Assembly (NCBI GenBank): GCA_016209525.1
Contig: JACQWK010000089.1
Coordinates: 1 to 49,635, forward strand
Reading direction: 5' to 3'
Origin: Verrucomicrobiota bacterium
GTDB lineage: Bacteria; Verrucomicrobiota; Verrucomicrobiia; Limisphaerales; SIBE01
Length of the DNA: 49,635 nucleotides
A program made the translations under genes and the position numbers. Under the pieces are notes generated by a model. It did no database searches and had not been told where the DNA came from. It saw only the letters and a program-made list of their open reading frames with translations. Numbering within the stretch: the first letter of the stretch is position 1; each line of letters begins with the position of its first letter. Positions 1-8,095 of this stretch are shown in pieces.

Positions 1-89
1 CGGTGGCAGTGTCAAGATGCTCCCACTGCTTCCCATAGCTTAGACTCGTCGTTGACAACCGCACATTGGATTCCAAATACTCCACGCGC

Positions 90-359
90 ATGGCGAAAGC
101 GACGAAAGCAACAAAAGCGAAGAAACGAAAAGTCCTGGTCATTCTGTCGAACCGTTTGAATCGGTTTCAAAAGGTCCGTTACGTCGAGCTGGACTGCGAT
201 GACAAAGGGAACATCTTCAAGGAACATCCGCTCCGGACCCAACCCCGCAAACCTCTTTACGACGAGGTGTGGGAAAACGACGACGGCAAGACTTCCATTT
301 CCTCCTGCACCCGGTTCAAGCGGAAATACCGCCACGAACTGGAAAGGAGCCGTTCTTGA
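90..359 (+). CDS. Small basic conserved hypothetical protein
   Basis: An 89-residue protein with a lysine-rich start (MAKATKATKAKKRKVLVILS) followed by a compact region rich in charged and aromatic residues, including YVELDCDDKGN and YDEVWENDDGK. An in-frame ATG lies 24 nt upstream at 66, but the start at 90 is preferred because the protein then begins with the basic, probably functional segment. Neither start has a clear Shine-Dalgarno sequence. The composition does not look like an antisense shadow, and the opposite frame reads through unrelated palindromes. No signal peptide or membrane segment is seen. The function is unknown. It stands alone, followed by about 700 bp of repeats. Confidence 0.55.
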   Translation: MAKATKATKAKKRKVLVILSNRLNRFQKVRYVELDCDDKGNIFKEHPLRTQPRKPLYDEVWENDDGKTSISSCTRFKRKYRHELERSRS

Positions 360-514
360 TTCGATCCAATCTGACTTGACGATTTCTGCGTCCGCGCTGG
401 TGCTCGCCCGAATTCTGGTCTCGTGAGCCTGGTTCCGGCAATTCCACACTTTACAAAGTGTGAGAGTTTGAAGATGCACATCCCAGGTCTTTCGGTAGAG
501 TGGTTAGCGGCGTT

Positions 515-835
515 GTTCGTAGCGCAGATTTGCCATCTGCCGTATCGCCGACTTGCAGTCGGCAGAGCGTCGGCAAGTTCCAGAATGCGCTGAGTAGTTG
601 GCCCGCTCGCAGAATCCAATTCTGCGATACAGCCCAGTGCGGCGAAGCCGCAACCAAAACGGCGCGCGGCCTTCCAGGCCGCAGCGGCTCCGAAAGCCCG
701 AGGCGTCCGAAAATCTCCGAGCCTCGCCTTCCGTGTGCGGTCGCTGCGGCCGGGAAGGCCGCGCGCCGGAAAAATCGTCGCGGTTTGCGACGATTTCTGG
801 CGATACAGATGGATTACAAATCTGCGCCACGAATC
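515..835. repeat. Mosaic of intergenic palindromes
   Basis: Most of the 360-1074 gap is made of short inverted repeats: CAGATTTGCCATCTG near 525, CCGACTTGCAGTCGG near 549, GCAGAATCCAATTCTGC near 610, GCGCGCGGCCTTCCAGGCCG and its partner at 660-770, and ATCGTCGCGGTTTGCGACGAT near 773. The outer parts (520-549 and roughly 800-830) are inverted copies of one family, TAGCGCAGATTT...GTATCGCC. Further family members occur near 35307 and 45112. No gene is supported here. Confidence 0.7.
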
Positions 836-962
836 ATGCAAGCGCCGAAAAACCTGAGGTGCGCATAGTCTGAACATTCCTGGGTTCTTCACCTTGACCC
901 GCGGTACGGGAGGGATACGATATGCGCCGGATCTCAGAGAGCGTTTCAAATACTGGCTTGCG

Positions 963-1041
963 AGCGTAGGGCAGGCTGGAAGCCTGTCCTACTTCTGAGT
1001 TTTCGGAGCAGAGCCGGCGGCAGGCAGGATGCCTGCCCTGC
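963..1041. repeat. Paired GGCAGG palindromes
   Basis: Two related inverted repeats, GGCAGGCTGGAAGCCTGTCC near 970 and GGCAGGATGCCTGCC near 1022, sit just before the NHL-propeller gene. They could form hairpins in its leader, but no promoter is recognisable. Confidence 0.5.
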
Positions 1042-1074
1042 TTTCAACACACACTCTCACACGTGATTCGTGCT

Positions 1075-2109
1075 ATGAAATTCACATTTCCTTCTGTGCT
1101 CGCCCTCGTGTGCGCCGCCTCCCTCAGTCCCTGCGGGCAACACCCTGCATCGGCCCAGACCAAAAAAGAGGGACAGCCCGCTTACCCTCGAGTGAACCTG
1201 TCGCCCGGCTACGAAGTGGACCCAACCTGGCCGCAACGGTCCGCGCACTGCAAATGGGCCGAAGTGCCCGGCATCGCCGTGGACCGGCAGGACCAAGTGT
1301 GGATGTTCACCCGCACCAATCCGCCGGTCCAGGTTTACAGAACCGACGGCCAGTTCGTCCTCGCTTGGGGCGAGGACATCGTCGGCCGGGCGCACCATAT
1401 CAAAATCGATCGGGATGGCCACGTCTGGCTCTCCGACATCGGCCTGCACGTGGTTCGCAAGTGCACTCCGTTGGGCAACGTGCTCCTGACCCTCGGCACG
1501 CCGGGCGAAAGGGGTGAAGACGAGAAACACCTGAACCTTCCCACCGACATGGCGATCGCGCCGAATGGGGACATCTTCGTCTCGGACGGCTATGGCAACG
1601 CGCGCGTGGTTCACTTCGACAAGAGCGGCAAGTTCATTAACGCCTGGGGGTCCCTTGGAACCGGCCCGCAAAACTTCAGCATCCCGCACGCGATCGAGAT
1701 CGACTCCAAGGGCAGGCTTTACGTCGCCGACCGCAACAACGTCCGCGTGCAGGTTTATGACCGAAAGGGCAGACTCCTCGATTCGTGGCGCGATGTGATT
1801 GTGCCTTGGGGCTTCTGGATTTCAGACAGCGACGAGATCTGGATATGCGGCTCTTCGCCCATGCAATGGCGAATCGATCCCAAGTATCCGACGGCGCCGC
1901 TCGGTTGTCCGCCCAAGGACCAAGTCTTCATGAAATTCAACACGGGCGGCAAACTTCTCCAACTCTGGACGGCGCCCAAAGGCGAGGACGGCCATGAGAA
2001 ACCGGGGGAACTAAATTGGGTCCATTGCCTCGCGCTCGATTCGAAGGGCAACGTCTATGCCGGTGACATCATTGGCAAACGCGCCCAAAAATTTGTGCGG
2101 AAGAATTGA
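1075..2109 (+). CDS. Secreted NHL-repeat beta-propeller protein
   Basis: A 344-residue protein with a signal peptide (MKFTFPSVLALVCAASL, cleavage near ASAQ) followed by successive NHL-type blades: GIAVDRQDQVWMFT, HIKIDRDGHVWLSD, DMAIAPNGDIFVSDGYGN, AIEIDSKGRLYVADRNN and CLALDSKGNVYAGD. This is the usual six-bladed layout of NHL proteins and peptidyl-alpha-hydroxyglycine lyase-like proteins. An in-frame GTG at 1063 is possible, but the ATG at 1075 gives a clean signal peptide. NHL propellers mostly serve as binding scaffolds; no catalytic set can be assigned from sequence alone. It is probably exported, and it is transcribed convergently with the PQQ-like gene downstream. Confidence 0.85.
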   Translation: MKFTFPSVLALVCAASLSPCGQHPASAQTKKEGQPAYPRVNLSPGYEVDPTWPQRSAHCKWAEVPGIAVDRQDQVWMFTRTNPPVQVYRTDGQFVLAWGEDIVGRAHHIKIDRDGHVWLSDIGLHVVRKCTPLGNVLLTLGTPGERGEDEKHLNLPTDMAIAPNGDIFVSDGYGNARVVHFDKSGKFINAWGSLGTGPQNFSIPHAIEIDSKGRLYVADRNNVRVQVYDRKGRLLDSWRDVIVPWGFWISDSDEIWICGSSPMQWRIDPKYPTAPLGCPPKDQVFMKFNTGGKLLQLWTAPKGEDGHEKPGELNWVHCLALDSKGNVYAGDIIGKRAQKFVRKN

Positions 2110-2156
2110 CACGACGAAGTGAACTTTCGTCCAAACGCCTCTGAACCTGGACGGCC

Positions 2157-5072
2157 TCACTCAACCAGCAGGCGATAAAACCGACTCGACAAGCCCGGGC
2201 TCTGCGCGTCCTGCAAATCCGATGTTCCCCGGAGAGGCGCCTGGGCGAGATCGACCCAATTGATCAAATCAACCGACATCTGAAGCCTCGCTTGTTTTCC
2301 ATCCGGCACGCTGACCTTAAACCGCAACCCTGCCACGGGGTCGAACCGCAGGTCGGAAATACTCGGCAACTGATTCGGCGGCGCCCGCACGAGCACTGAA
2401 AATGTTCTGCTTTCGCTGAGAGCCGGCGTCCCGTCGTCCGTGACGCGCACGGTGATTTGATTGGTGCTGGGAGCTTGAGCCGGCGTTGGGGTCCAGGCGA
2501 AGGCGCCTGTGCCGGCGTTGATGCTGGCTCCAGCCGGCGGACCGGCCTCCAGGCTGAAGGTCAACTTTTGGGCCGGCAAATCGCTGTCGCTGCCACTTGC
2601 GGCAACACTGACCGTTTCGCCCACCGTCACGATTTGGTCGCCCAGAATTCCTAACCGCGGCGGAGTGTTCACCTCGGTCACAATCACCATGATATTCGTC
2701 GTAAAGCTTTGGCTGGGGTTGCCGTCATCCTTCACCAGGACCGTGATGGCGTTGGTGCTCGGTCCCTGGGACTCGGTGGGAGTCCAGGTAAATTCCCCCA
2801 ATATCGGATCGATGTTCGCGCCGGCCGGCGCTTCCGGGCCAAGGAGGTAGAAAACTTGATTTGGCGGAACGTCCGAGTCGCTGGCGGCGACTATGAACTC
2901 GAGGCGCTTGCCCTCGGCGACGGTTTGGAAGGGAATCGGAAGCACTGTCGGCGGCGTGTTCACTTCGTTGACCGTGACCGAAAATCTTCGCCTGGCGGTC
3001 GCGTTGGGATCCGCATTGTCCGTTGCCTGCACTGTGAAATTGTAAGTCGCCGGGCCTTGGGCTTCGGTCGGAGTCCAGGCGAAGGCGCCGGTCCCAGGCT
3101 GGAGGGTCGCACCCGCCGGAATCGAGCCGGTCAGGCTGTAAGTCAAGGTGCGCGCTGGCGGGTCAGAATTCTCCGCACGGATCAAGAGGCTCAAGGTGCT
3201 GCCTTCGTCGATGGTTTGGTCGGCAATTTGAACCAATGAAAGAGCCGGATTGTCCAGGACAACGAATTGGCGCTGCACACTAGGGGCGGCGTTGTAGTCG
3301 GCGTTCCCCGGCTGCGTTGCCATCACCGTGACTGTGCCGAGCCCATTCATGGTCAGCGTCTGGCCGGAAAGAGTCGCCGGGCCGCTGACGGTGAAGCTGA
3401 CAGGCAAACCCGAAGTGGCGGTCGCGTTCAGAGTTACGGGCGGATCGGTGAGCCGCCGGTCGCTCAGCGGATTGAAGGTGATGGTTTGGTCCGCCTTCAG
3501 CACGCTCAGGGTCACCGAGGCGGTCGCCGGTGCGTAATTGGCGGTGTCGTTCGGAGTAAAGGTCACCGATAAGGTATGATTGCCTGCGCTCAGCACGGTG
3601 CCAATCGCCGGAGTGTAGGCGAAGGATCCCGGCACCGTGGCGGAAGCATTAAGTTGGGCGCTGCTCAACGAGGCGCCAAAGACGATGGGCGCGGGCGCAA
3701 CCCAGGCGAGCTGCACGTCGGGACGGGGCTGGACGGCCGCCGCCACATCGAGGCAAACGGCTTCGGTTGTGCTCCGAAAGTAGATACGACCGCCGCTGAT
3801 GGCCGGCACGTTCCAGGTTTTGCCTTGAAGGGCGCGATACCGCGCGAGTTCGGTATAGGCATTGGGATTCGGGTCGAGCAGCACCAACTGGCCGTCTTCG
3901 CTGGCGGCAAGGATCTTGCCATCCACGACCAGCACACTGCCGTATCCGAAACCATCCGCGGACCACTTTTCGTTGCCCGTGGCCAGTTCGACGCATTTCA
4001 ATTGAAGAAATCCGTGACCGAACATGCCGTAGAGATGGCCGTTATGGTGCACCGGTGTGGCCCAATGATTCATGAGCTGGTTGACTTTGGACCAGGCTGG
4101 ATTTGCCGAGAATCCGCTCCCCGACGTTTCGATTTTGACGACCACGGCTCCTGCCTGGGCTAAGGCCGGCGAGGACGGATAACCGCGTGAACCATAAACC
4201 GTGTCCCCGACGACGACGGGCGAGGCGGCCACTGAAGTTCCATTGTATCGGAGCGGGTGGCGCCACAGGACACGGCCGGTTTCGGGCGCCACGGAAACCA
4301 AGCCTGACTGCGCGAAGAAGATAGCCTGACGCGTTCCGCCGATGGTTGCGGCCACCGGACTGGCCTGCGTCATGCCATCGCTTTGCCCTTTCCAGACGAG
4401 GTTTCCGTCTTGCTTCCGGAAAGCCAGGAGATGTTCGTTTTGCCGTCCATTCGAGTTCACAAGAACCATGTCGCCCTCGATCAACGGTGAGGCCGCATTC
4501 TGCCAGGGGATGACATAAGCCCCGTAATCGCTTTTTAAGTCTTTGCTCCATGCTTCCTGCCCGGTTGCGGCGTCGAGACAGAAGAGCCGCAGATAAGAAG
4601 TCAGGACATACACCTGGTTGCCGTCCACCGAAGGAGTGGAACGCGGGCCGTCGTCGCTTCCCACGCCGCCATTCGGATAATCCGCAATGTCCAGAGCCAC
4701 GGCCCAGATCTCCTGCCCGGTGTCGGCATTCAAGGCCACACAGAACTCTCGTTCGCCGCCGCCGGTATTCCGCCTGGCTTGAGTAAAAGCCCTCCCTCCG
4801 CTGACTGAAAAGGAGCTTAGGGCCGGCTGCAACGGCACTTTCCAAACTTGCCGAGGCGCTTGCTCGGACCAGTTCGACCGAATCGGGTCGGGCGAAGTGC
4901 CGTCGTGGTTGGGGCCTCGGTAATAGGGCCAGTCAGCGGCAAGCACGCTGGTCGAGAGAATAAGGACTCCTAGGCAAAAAGAACTGAACAAAGTCCCGGA
5001 GCAGGCCCATTGGCAGAAATGCGGTCGAAGCCGGCTTCTGGCGGGGAGCGTGACATCGAGAGGAATGTGCAT
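2157..5072 (-). CDS. Secreted PQQ-like propeller with Ig/cadherin-like domains
   Basis: A 971-residue protein. After a signal peptide (hydrophobic segment LFSSFCLGVLILSTSVLA) the first ~430 residues form a PQQ-like (YVTN/pyrrolo-quinoline) propeller, starting WPYYRGPNHDG with blades such as LNADTGQEIWAV, LDAATGQEAWSKD and VAPETGRVLWRHP. A MBG-like segment (FTPNDTANYAPA) and at least three putative-Ig/cadherin-like modules follow, each ending GTGAFAWTPT or GEFTWTPT. The C-terminus is the FYRLLVE-type short domain frequent in large Verrucomicrobial exported proteins. No cytochrome motif is present, so it is probably structural or binding rather than a dehydrogenase. The repeated Ig modules suggest internal duplication. 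Confidence 0.85.
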   Translation of the reverse strand: MHIPLDVTLPARSRLRPHFCQWACSGTLFSSFCLGVLILSTSVLAADWPYYRGPNHDGTSPDPIRSNWSEQAPRQVWKVPLQPALSSFSVSGGRAFTQARRNTGGGEREFCVALNADTGQEIWAVALDIADYPNGGVGSDDGPRSTPSVDGNQVYVLTSYLRLFCLDAATGQEAWSKDLKSDYGAYVIPWQNAASPLIEGDMVLVNSNGRQNEHLLAFRKQDGNLVWKGQSDGMTQASPVAATIGGTRQAIFFAQSGLVSVAPETGRVLWRHPLRYNGTSVAASPVVVGDTVYGSRGYPSSPALAQAGAVVVKIETSGSGFSANPAWSKVNQLMNHWATPVHHNGHLYGMFGHGFLQLKCVELATGNEKWSADGFGYGSVLVVDGKILAASEDGQLVLLDPNPNAYTELARYRALQGKTWNVPAISGGRIYFRSTTEAVCLDVAAAVQPRPDVQLAWVAPAPIVFGASLSSAQLNASATVPGSFAYTPAIGTVLSAGNHTLSVTFTPNDTANYAPATASVTLSVLKADQTITFNPLSDRRLTDPPVTLNATATSGLPVSFTVSGPATLSGQTLTMNGLGTVTVMATQPGNADYNAAPSVQRQFVVLDNPALSLVQIADQTIDEGSTLSLLIRAENSDPPARTLTYSLTGSIPAGATLQPGTGAFAWTPTEAQGPATYNFTVQATDNADPNATARRRFSVTVNEVNTPPTVLPIPFQTVAEGKRLEFIVAASDSDVPPNQVFYLLGPEAPAGANIDPILGEFTWTPTESQGPSTNAITVLVKDDGNPSQSFTTNIMVIVTEVNTPPRLGILGDQIVTVGETVSVAASGSDSDLPAQKLTFSLEAGPPAGASINAGTGAFAWTPTPAQAPSTNQITVRVTDDGTPALSESRTFSVLVRAPPNQLPSISDLRFDPVAGLRFKVSVPDGKQARLQMSVDLINWVDLAQAPLRGTSDLQDAQSPGLSSRFYRLLVE

Positions 5073-5324
5073 AGAGACAAGTCAATGGTATGAGGGCGCG
5101 GAACGAAGTTGTGTTCCCTCTAAACTTCAGCATTCAGCAATCCAGCTATTCTGTGGCGTACGGCGCGGCTTAGCCGCTTGGCTGGATCGTTCAACCGCCG
5201 CGAACCGTCGCGCCGCCGCTCTGGTTGGTCGTTTCAGCTCGGTATGTCGATGGGTGCAATCTAGCAGAAACGGGGCCGCAAGGCAAAGCAGGGCGCATCT
5301 GCAACAGCAATTCTCATTTTGGCC

Positions 5325-5390
5325 GTAACGCGGACACTCCTGTCCGCAAAACCTCCGAAAATGTGCGGACAGGAGTGTCCGCCATACGGT
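5325..5390. repeat. REP doublet (REPIN-like)
   Basis: The 18-bp palindrome GCGGACACTCCTGTCCGC at 5330-5347 and its exact reverse complement at 5365-5382 are separated by 17 bp. The same 18-mer occurs four more times around the RAYT gene at 42.06-42.87 kb. The paired, inverted layout is that of a REPIN. Confidence 0.85.
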
Positions 5391-5472
5391 CACGAACCGC
5401 GCCCGTTGCCAAGATGAGAATTGTTGTCCCACCGGCAAGATTTCGAGGTCCATGGAAGCTGACGGGCCTCCG

Positions 5473-5613
5473 TTCCCCTCACCCTGGCCCTCCTCTGGGA
5501 GATGGAATCACTGCCCTCGCCTTGGCCTAATCCGGACTGGGCTGGACATTTCCACGCATGGCGAACGTTCCTCCCACTCCCGTGGGGAGAGGGCCGGCGC
5601 GAGGGGGAAGGAT
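5473..5613. repeat. CCCTCACCCTGGCCCTC-type inverted repeat
   Basis: A left arm (CCCTCACCCTGGCCCTCCTC, near 5477) and a right arm (GGGGAGAGGGCCGGCGCGAG, near 5583) are imperfect inverted copies. A closely related pair lies at 39396-39536. The 5073-5642 gap holds this element and the REP doublet but no supported gene. Confidence 0.65.
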
Positions 5614-5642
5614 CCGCCACCCCCTACAAATTCAAACGCTCT

Positions 5643-7928
5643 TCAACGACTCGGCTTCTCGATGAGACCGTGGTAGAGACCCAGATAGTAGGGCAGCAGA
5701 AAGACCGTGCCCGCGGCCAGTTCGCTCCCGTTGCCGCCGTAATCAAGCTGCCACGCATCGGTGTTCCAGTGATTGAAGTGACGATTCTCCACCGGAAGCA
5801 CCTTTCCATTCACGCGGTGTCCTCGCGTGCGGCGGTCGGGCGAGTCGAGGTCGCGTGAGCGCACTCCGGGCAGCATCACCACATCGAGGCGATGGCTGTT
5901 TTTGTGAGGCCAATTCAAACGATCCAGCGGGAATCCGCAGAGCGTCTTCATGGAATCTTCGTGCCAGCCCGGCCACGGTCTGAGCGGGAATCTGCCCCAC
6001 GGATTCGTGGCCGCCTCTGCGAGGTTGTGCGCCGCGTAAGCGAAGTTGAAGAACGGATTCATCTCCGGCGCTTCATTGAGCCAGTAGCGGAAAAACGAAT
6101 AGCGGATCATTCCCTTCAACGCCTCGTCCTTGGAGTAACGCAACAAGCTGTAGTAACACATGAACGCCATCTCGTCGTCGGATTGGTTGCCCGATCCCGG
6201 CCCTTGCTGAACCTTCGGATACATCGCGTTGTGCGCGTAACCATGCCGGCCGATCAGCTCGCGCGAGGCCTCTTCGTACTTTGCATCGCCGGTGACGTGT
6301 CCCGCCACCGCGAGGTAGCTCAGGATGCTGAGCGAGTTCAATCCGCGTTCCGGCCACCAATGGGCATCCCGGTTCAGAAACTGCGGACCATAAATGGCCC
6401 AGCGCGTCGGGCGTCCGTCGTGATCGATCAGCACGAAATTGTGGGCGAGCAGATGGTCGGTGACGTCGCGCACGACTTCCCGGATGCGCGCTTTCTCTTC
6501 ATCCGTGTCCGCGCAGAAATCGTAGTAAAGCGGGTAGAAGAAGAAGTGGCCGTCGAGTTCGTCGCTGCTGGTATCGGATTTCCAGAACCATTTTCCATCC
6601 GCGCTTTTTGGCCAGCGCGGCTCATACGCCTTCCACAATCCGTCGCGTTTCTGTTCCTCGCGGTCGCGTTCGAGGCGGCCAATGTTCGGGTCGGGCCATT
6701 CGACGGGCCGGATAGTTCGCGCGATGTAGCCCTTCGGCGGCGCCGGGGTGCCGCCTTGGGTGACTTTCTGGAGGAACCGCAAAGCTTCGAATGCTTTCTT
6801 CGCGCGTGCCTTGGCTTTCGGATCCATCGTTGCAGCGTAAGCGAAACACTCCCCGGCGCCGTACATCGAGGTCCACAGGCCGTCGTTGTCGCTATCGTGC
6901 GGATCGGCGCTCGACTTGTCGGCGCCTTTGCGCAAGTGCGCCTCCGCCACGTAGCCGAACGGAGTGCGTTTCACGTATCGCTCGACTTCCTCTTCGTAGA
7001 ACTCGGCTTTCGCCGCCAGCGTCATCGGCGCGCGCTGAATGAGGCCGACGCCGCCGGCGGTCGCAAACCACGCGTTGCCTTGCGCGTCCACGGCGATCTG
7101 CGCCACGTCATCGTGCGGCAGCCAGCGCGGTCCTTGGCGGTAATGCCATTCTTTGCCATCGAAACGTATCACCCCGAGCTGCGTGCCGAACCAAACCGCG
7201 CCGTCCGGGCCAGCCGTGATTCCGGTAAACTCATTCCATGGCAAACCATCCTTGCCTTCGTAGAACTTCCACCCGTTGTTGCCGCGGCAGCCAACGCCGG
7301 CCTTGCTTGCGAACCAAAGCTGGCCTTTTGAATCGAACGCGACCCCTGCCACATCCTTCACTCCCCAGGCTCGTCCGAATTCGTCCAAGATGCCGAGCGC
7401 TTGATAGCCATCCTCGCGTTGCACGAACAAACCGGAATCTGAGGCGAGGACCAAGCGCCCTTCCAGTCCCACGGCGATCTGGTTCACACGAAAACGGCTT
7501 GGCCAACCCATCGAAGAGAACCTCCCGTCCACGGCCACGAACGGATCGGCTGCTGTGGCAATAAAATTGGTGGCGCCAAACCGAACCAGTTGGCGGACTT
7601 CGCGCCAAGGCACCGGCACTTTGACGGGCTGGCCCTTTGCATCGGAGAAAACGAACTCTCCCGTGCGGGGCGTCAGCTCAGGCTTTTCGAGCCATCGTCC
7701 GTATTGGAGTTCATGCCAACGGCCCGCCGCGAAGGCTCGGACCCGGCTGTCCGCGCCGATATCGATCAACTGCACAGCGCCGGCCGGCAGACCGTGGCTC
7801 TCCGTGAAGGGTTCGACGATCTCCTGTCGAAACTGCTGGGGAGCGGGCGCGAAGTCCGAAGCAGCAGCCAAAGGGAACGCCGCACCGACGACGGTAAAGG
7901 AAAGGAATAGAAATCTCATTCGGGCCAT
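5643..7928 (-). CDS. Secreted sensor-propeller protein with C-terminal toroid-like region
   Basis: A 761-residue protein starting MARMRFLFLSFTVVGAAFPLA, a signal peptide; a second ATG three codons in is an alternative. The longer open frame upstream reads through palindromes and is not used. The N-terminal half has two-component-regulator-propeller-like blades (GQLWFASKAGVG, GAVWFGTQLGVIRFDG, GNAWFATAGGVGLI). The C-terminal half (about 330-740) is helical and tryptophan-rich, with YYDFCADTDEEKARI and GRHGYAHNAMYPK, resembling alpha/alpha-toroid carbohydrate-active or heparinase-like folds, but no family is certain. The role is likely periplasmic or surface polysaccharide binding or processing; this is inference. 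Confidence 0.75.
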   Translation of the reverse strand: MARMRFLFLSFTVVGAAFPLAAASDFAPAPQQFRQEIVEPFTESHGLPAGAVQLIDIGADSRVRAFAAGRWHELQYGRWLEKPELTPRTGEFVFSDAKGQPVKVPVPWREVRQLVRFGATNFIATAADPFVAVDGRFSSMGWPSRFRVNQIAVGLEGRLVLASDSGLFVQREDGYQALGILDEFGRAWGVKDVAGVAFDSKGQLWFASKAGVGCRGNNGWKFYEGKDGLPWNEFTGITAGPDGAVWFGTQLGVIRFDGKEWHYRQGPRWLPHDDVAQIAVDAQGNAWFATAGGVGLIQRAPMTLAAKAEFYEEEVERYVKRTPFGYVAEAHLRKGADKSSADPHDSDNDGLWTSMYGAGECFAYAATMDPKAKARAKKAFEALRFLQKVTQGGTPAPPKGYIARTIRPVEWPDPNIGRLERDREEQKRDGLWKAYEPRWPKSADGKWFWKSDTSSDELDGHFFFYPLYYDFCADTDEEKARIREVVRDVTDHLLAHNFVLIDHDGRPTRWAIYGPQFLNRDAHWWPERGLNSLSILSYLAVAGHVTGDAKYEEASRELIGRHGYAHNAMYPKVQQGPGSGNQSDDEMAFMCYYSLLRYSKDEALKGMIRYSFFRYWLNEAPEMNPFFNFAYAAHNLAEAATNPWGRFPLRPWPGWHEDSMKTLCGFPLDRLNWPHKNSHRLDVVMLPGVRSRDLDSPDRRTRGHRVNGKVLPVENRHFNHWNTDAWQLDYGGNGSELAAGTVFLLPYYLGLYHGLIEKPSR

Positions 7929-7977
7929 TGTGGCACGAGCCGGCGATTCAAAGCAAGCGGGCGCGGTTTCCGGTTGT

Positions 7978-8052
7978 GTCCTGATCTCAGCGTGGTGGAT
8001 GCGCCGCTGCGGCGGCGCACGGCGATGCGGCAGCATCGCCGCCACCAAATTA
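7978..8052. repeat. Long inverted repeat between convergent-side gene ends
   Basis: GTGTCCTGATCTC...GGTGG at the left pairs with CCACC...AGGACAC at the right, enclosing GGCGATGCGGCAGCATCGCC. It sits just after the stop of the 2449-residue gene on the minus strand and could end its transcript, although there is no T run. Confidence 0.5.
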
Positions 8053-8095
8053 GGACACTGTCCAGTTTCCTGCAATTGAACTGCATACTTACGGC

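Noticed and set aside
257-949. A 230-residue minus-strand open frame
   Set aside because: It reads through the palindrome mosaic and the small hypothetical gene; Arg-rich composition with no motif.
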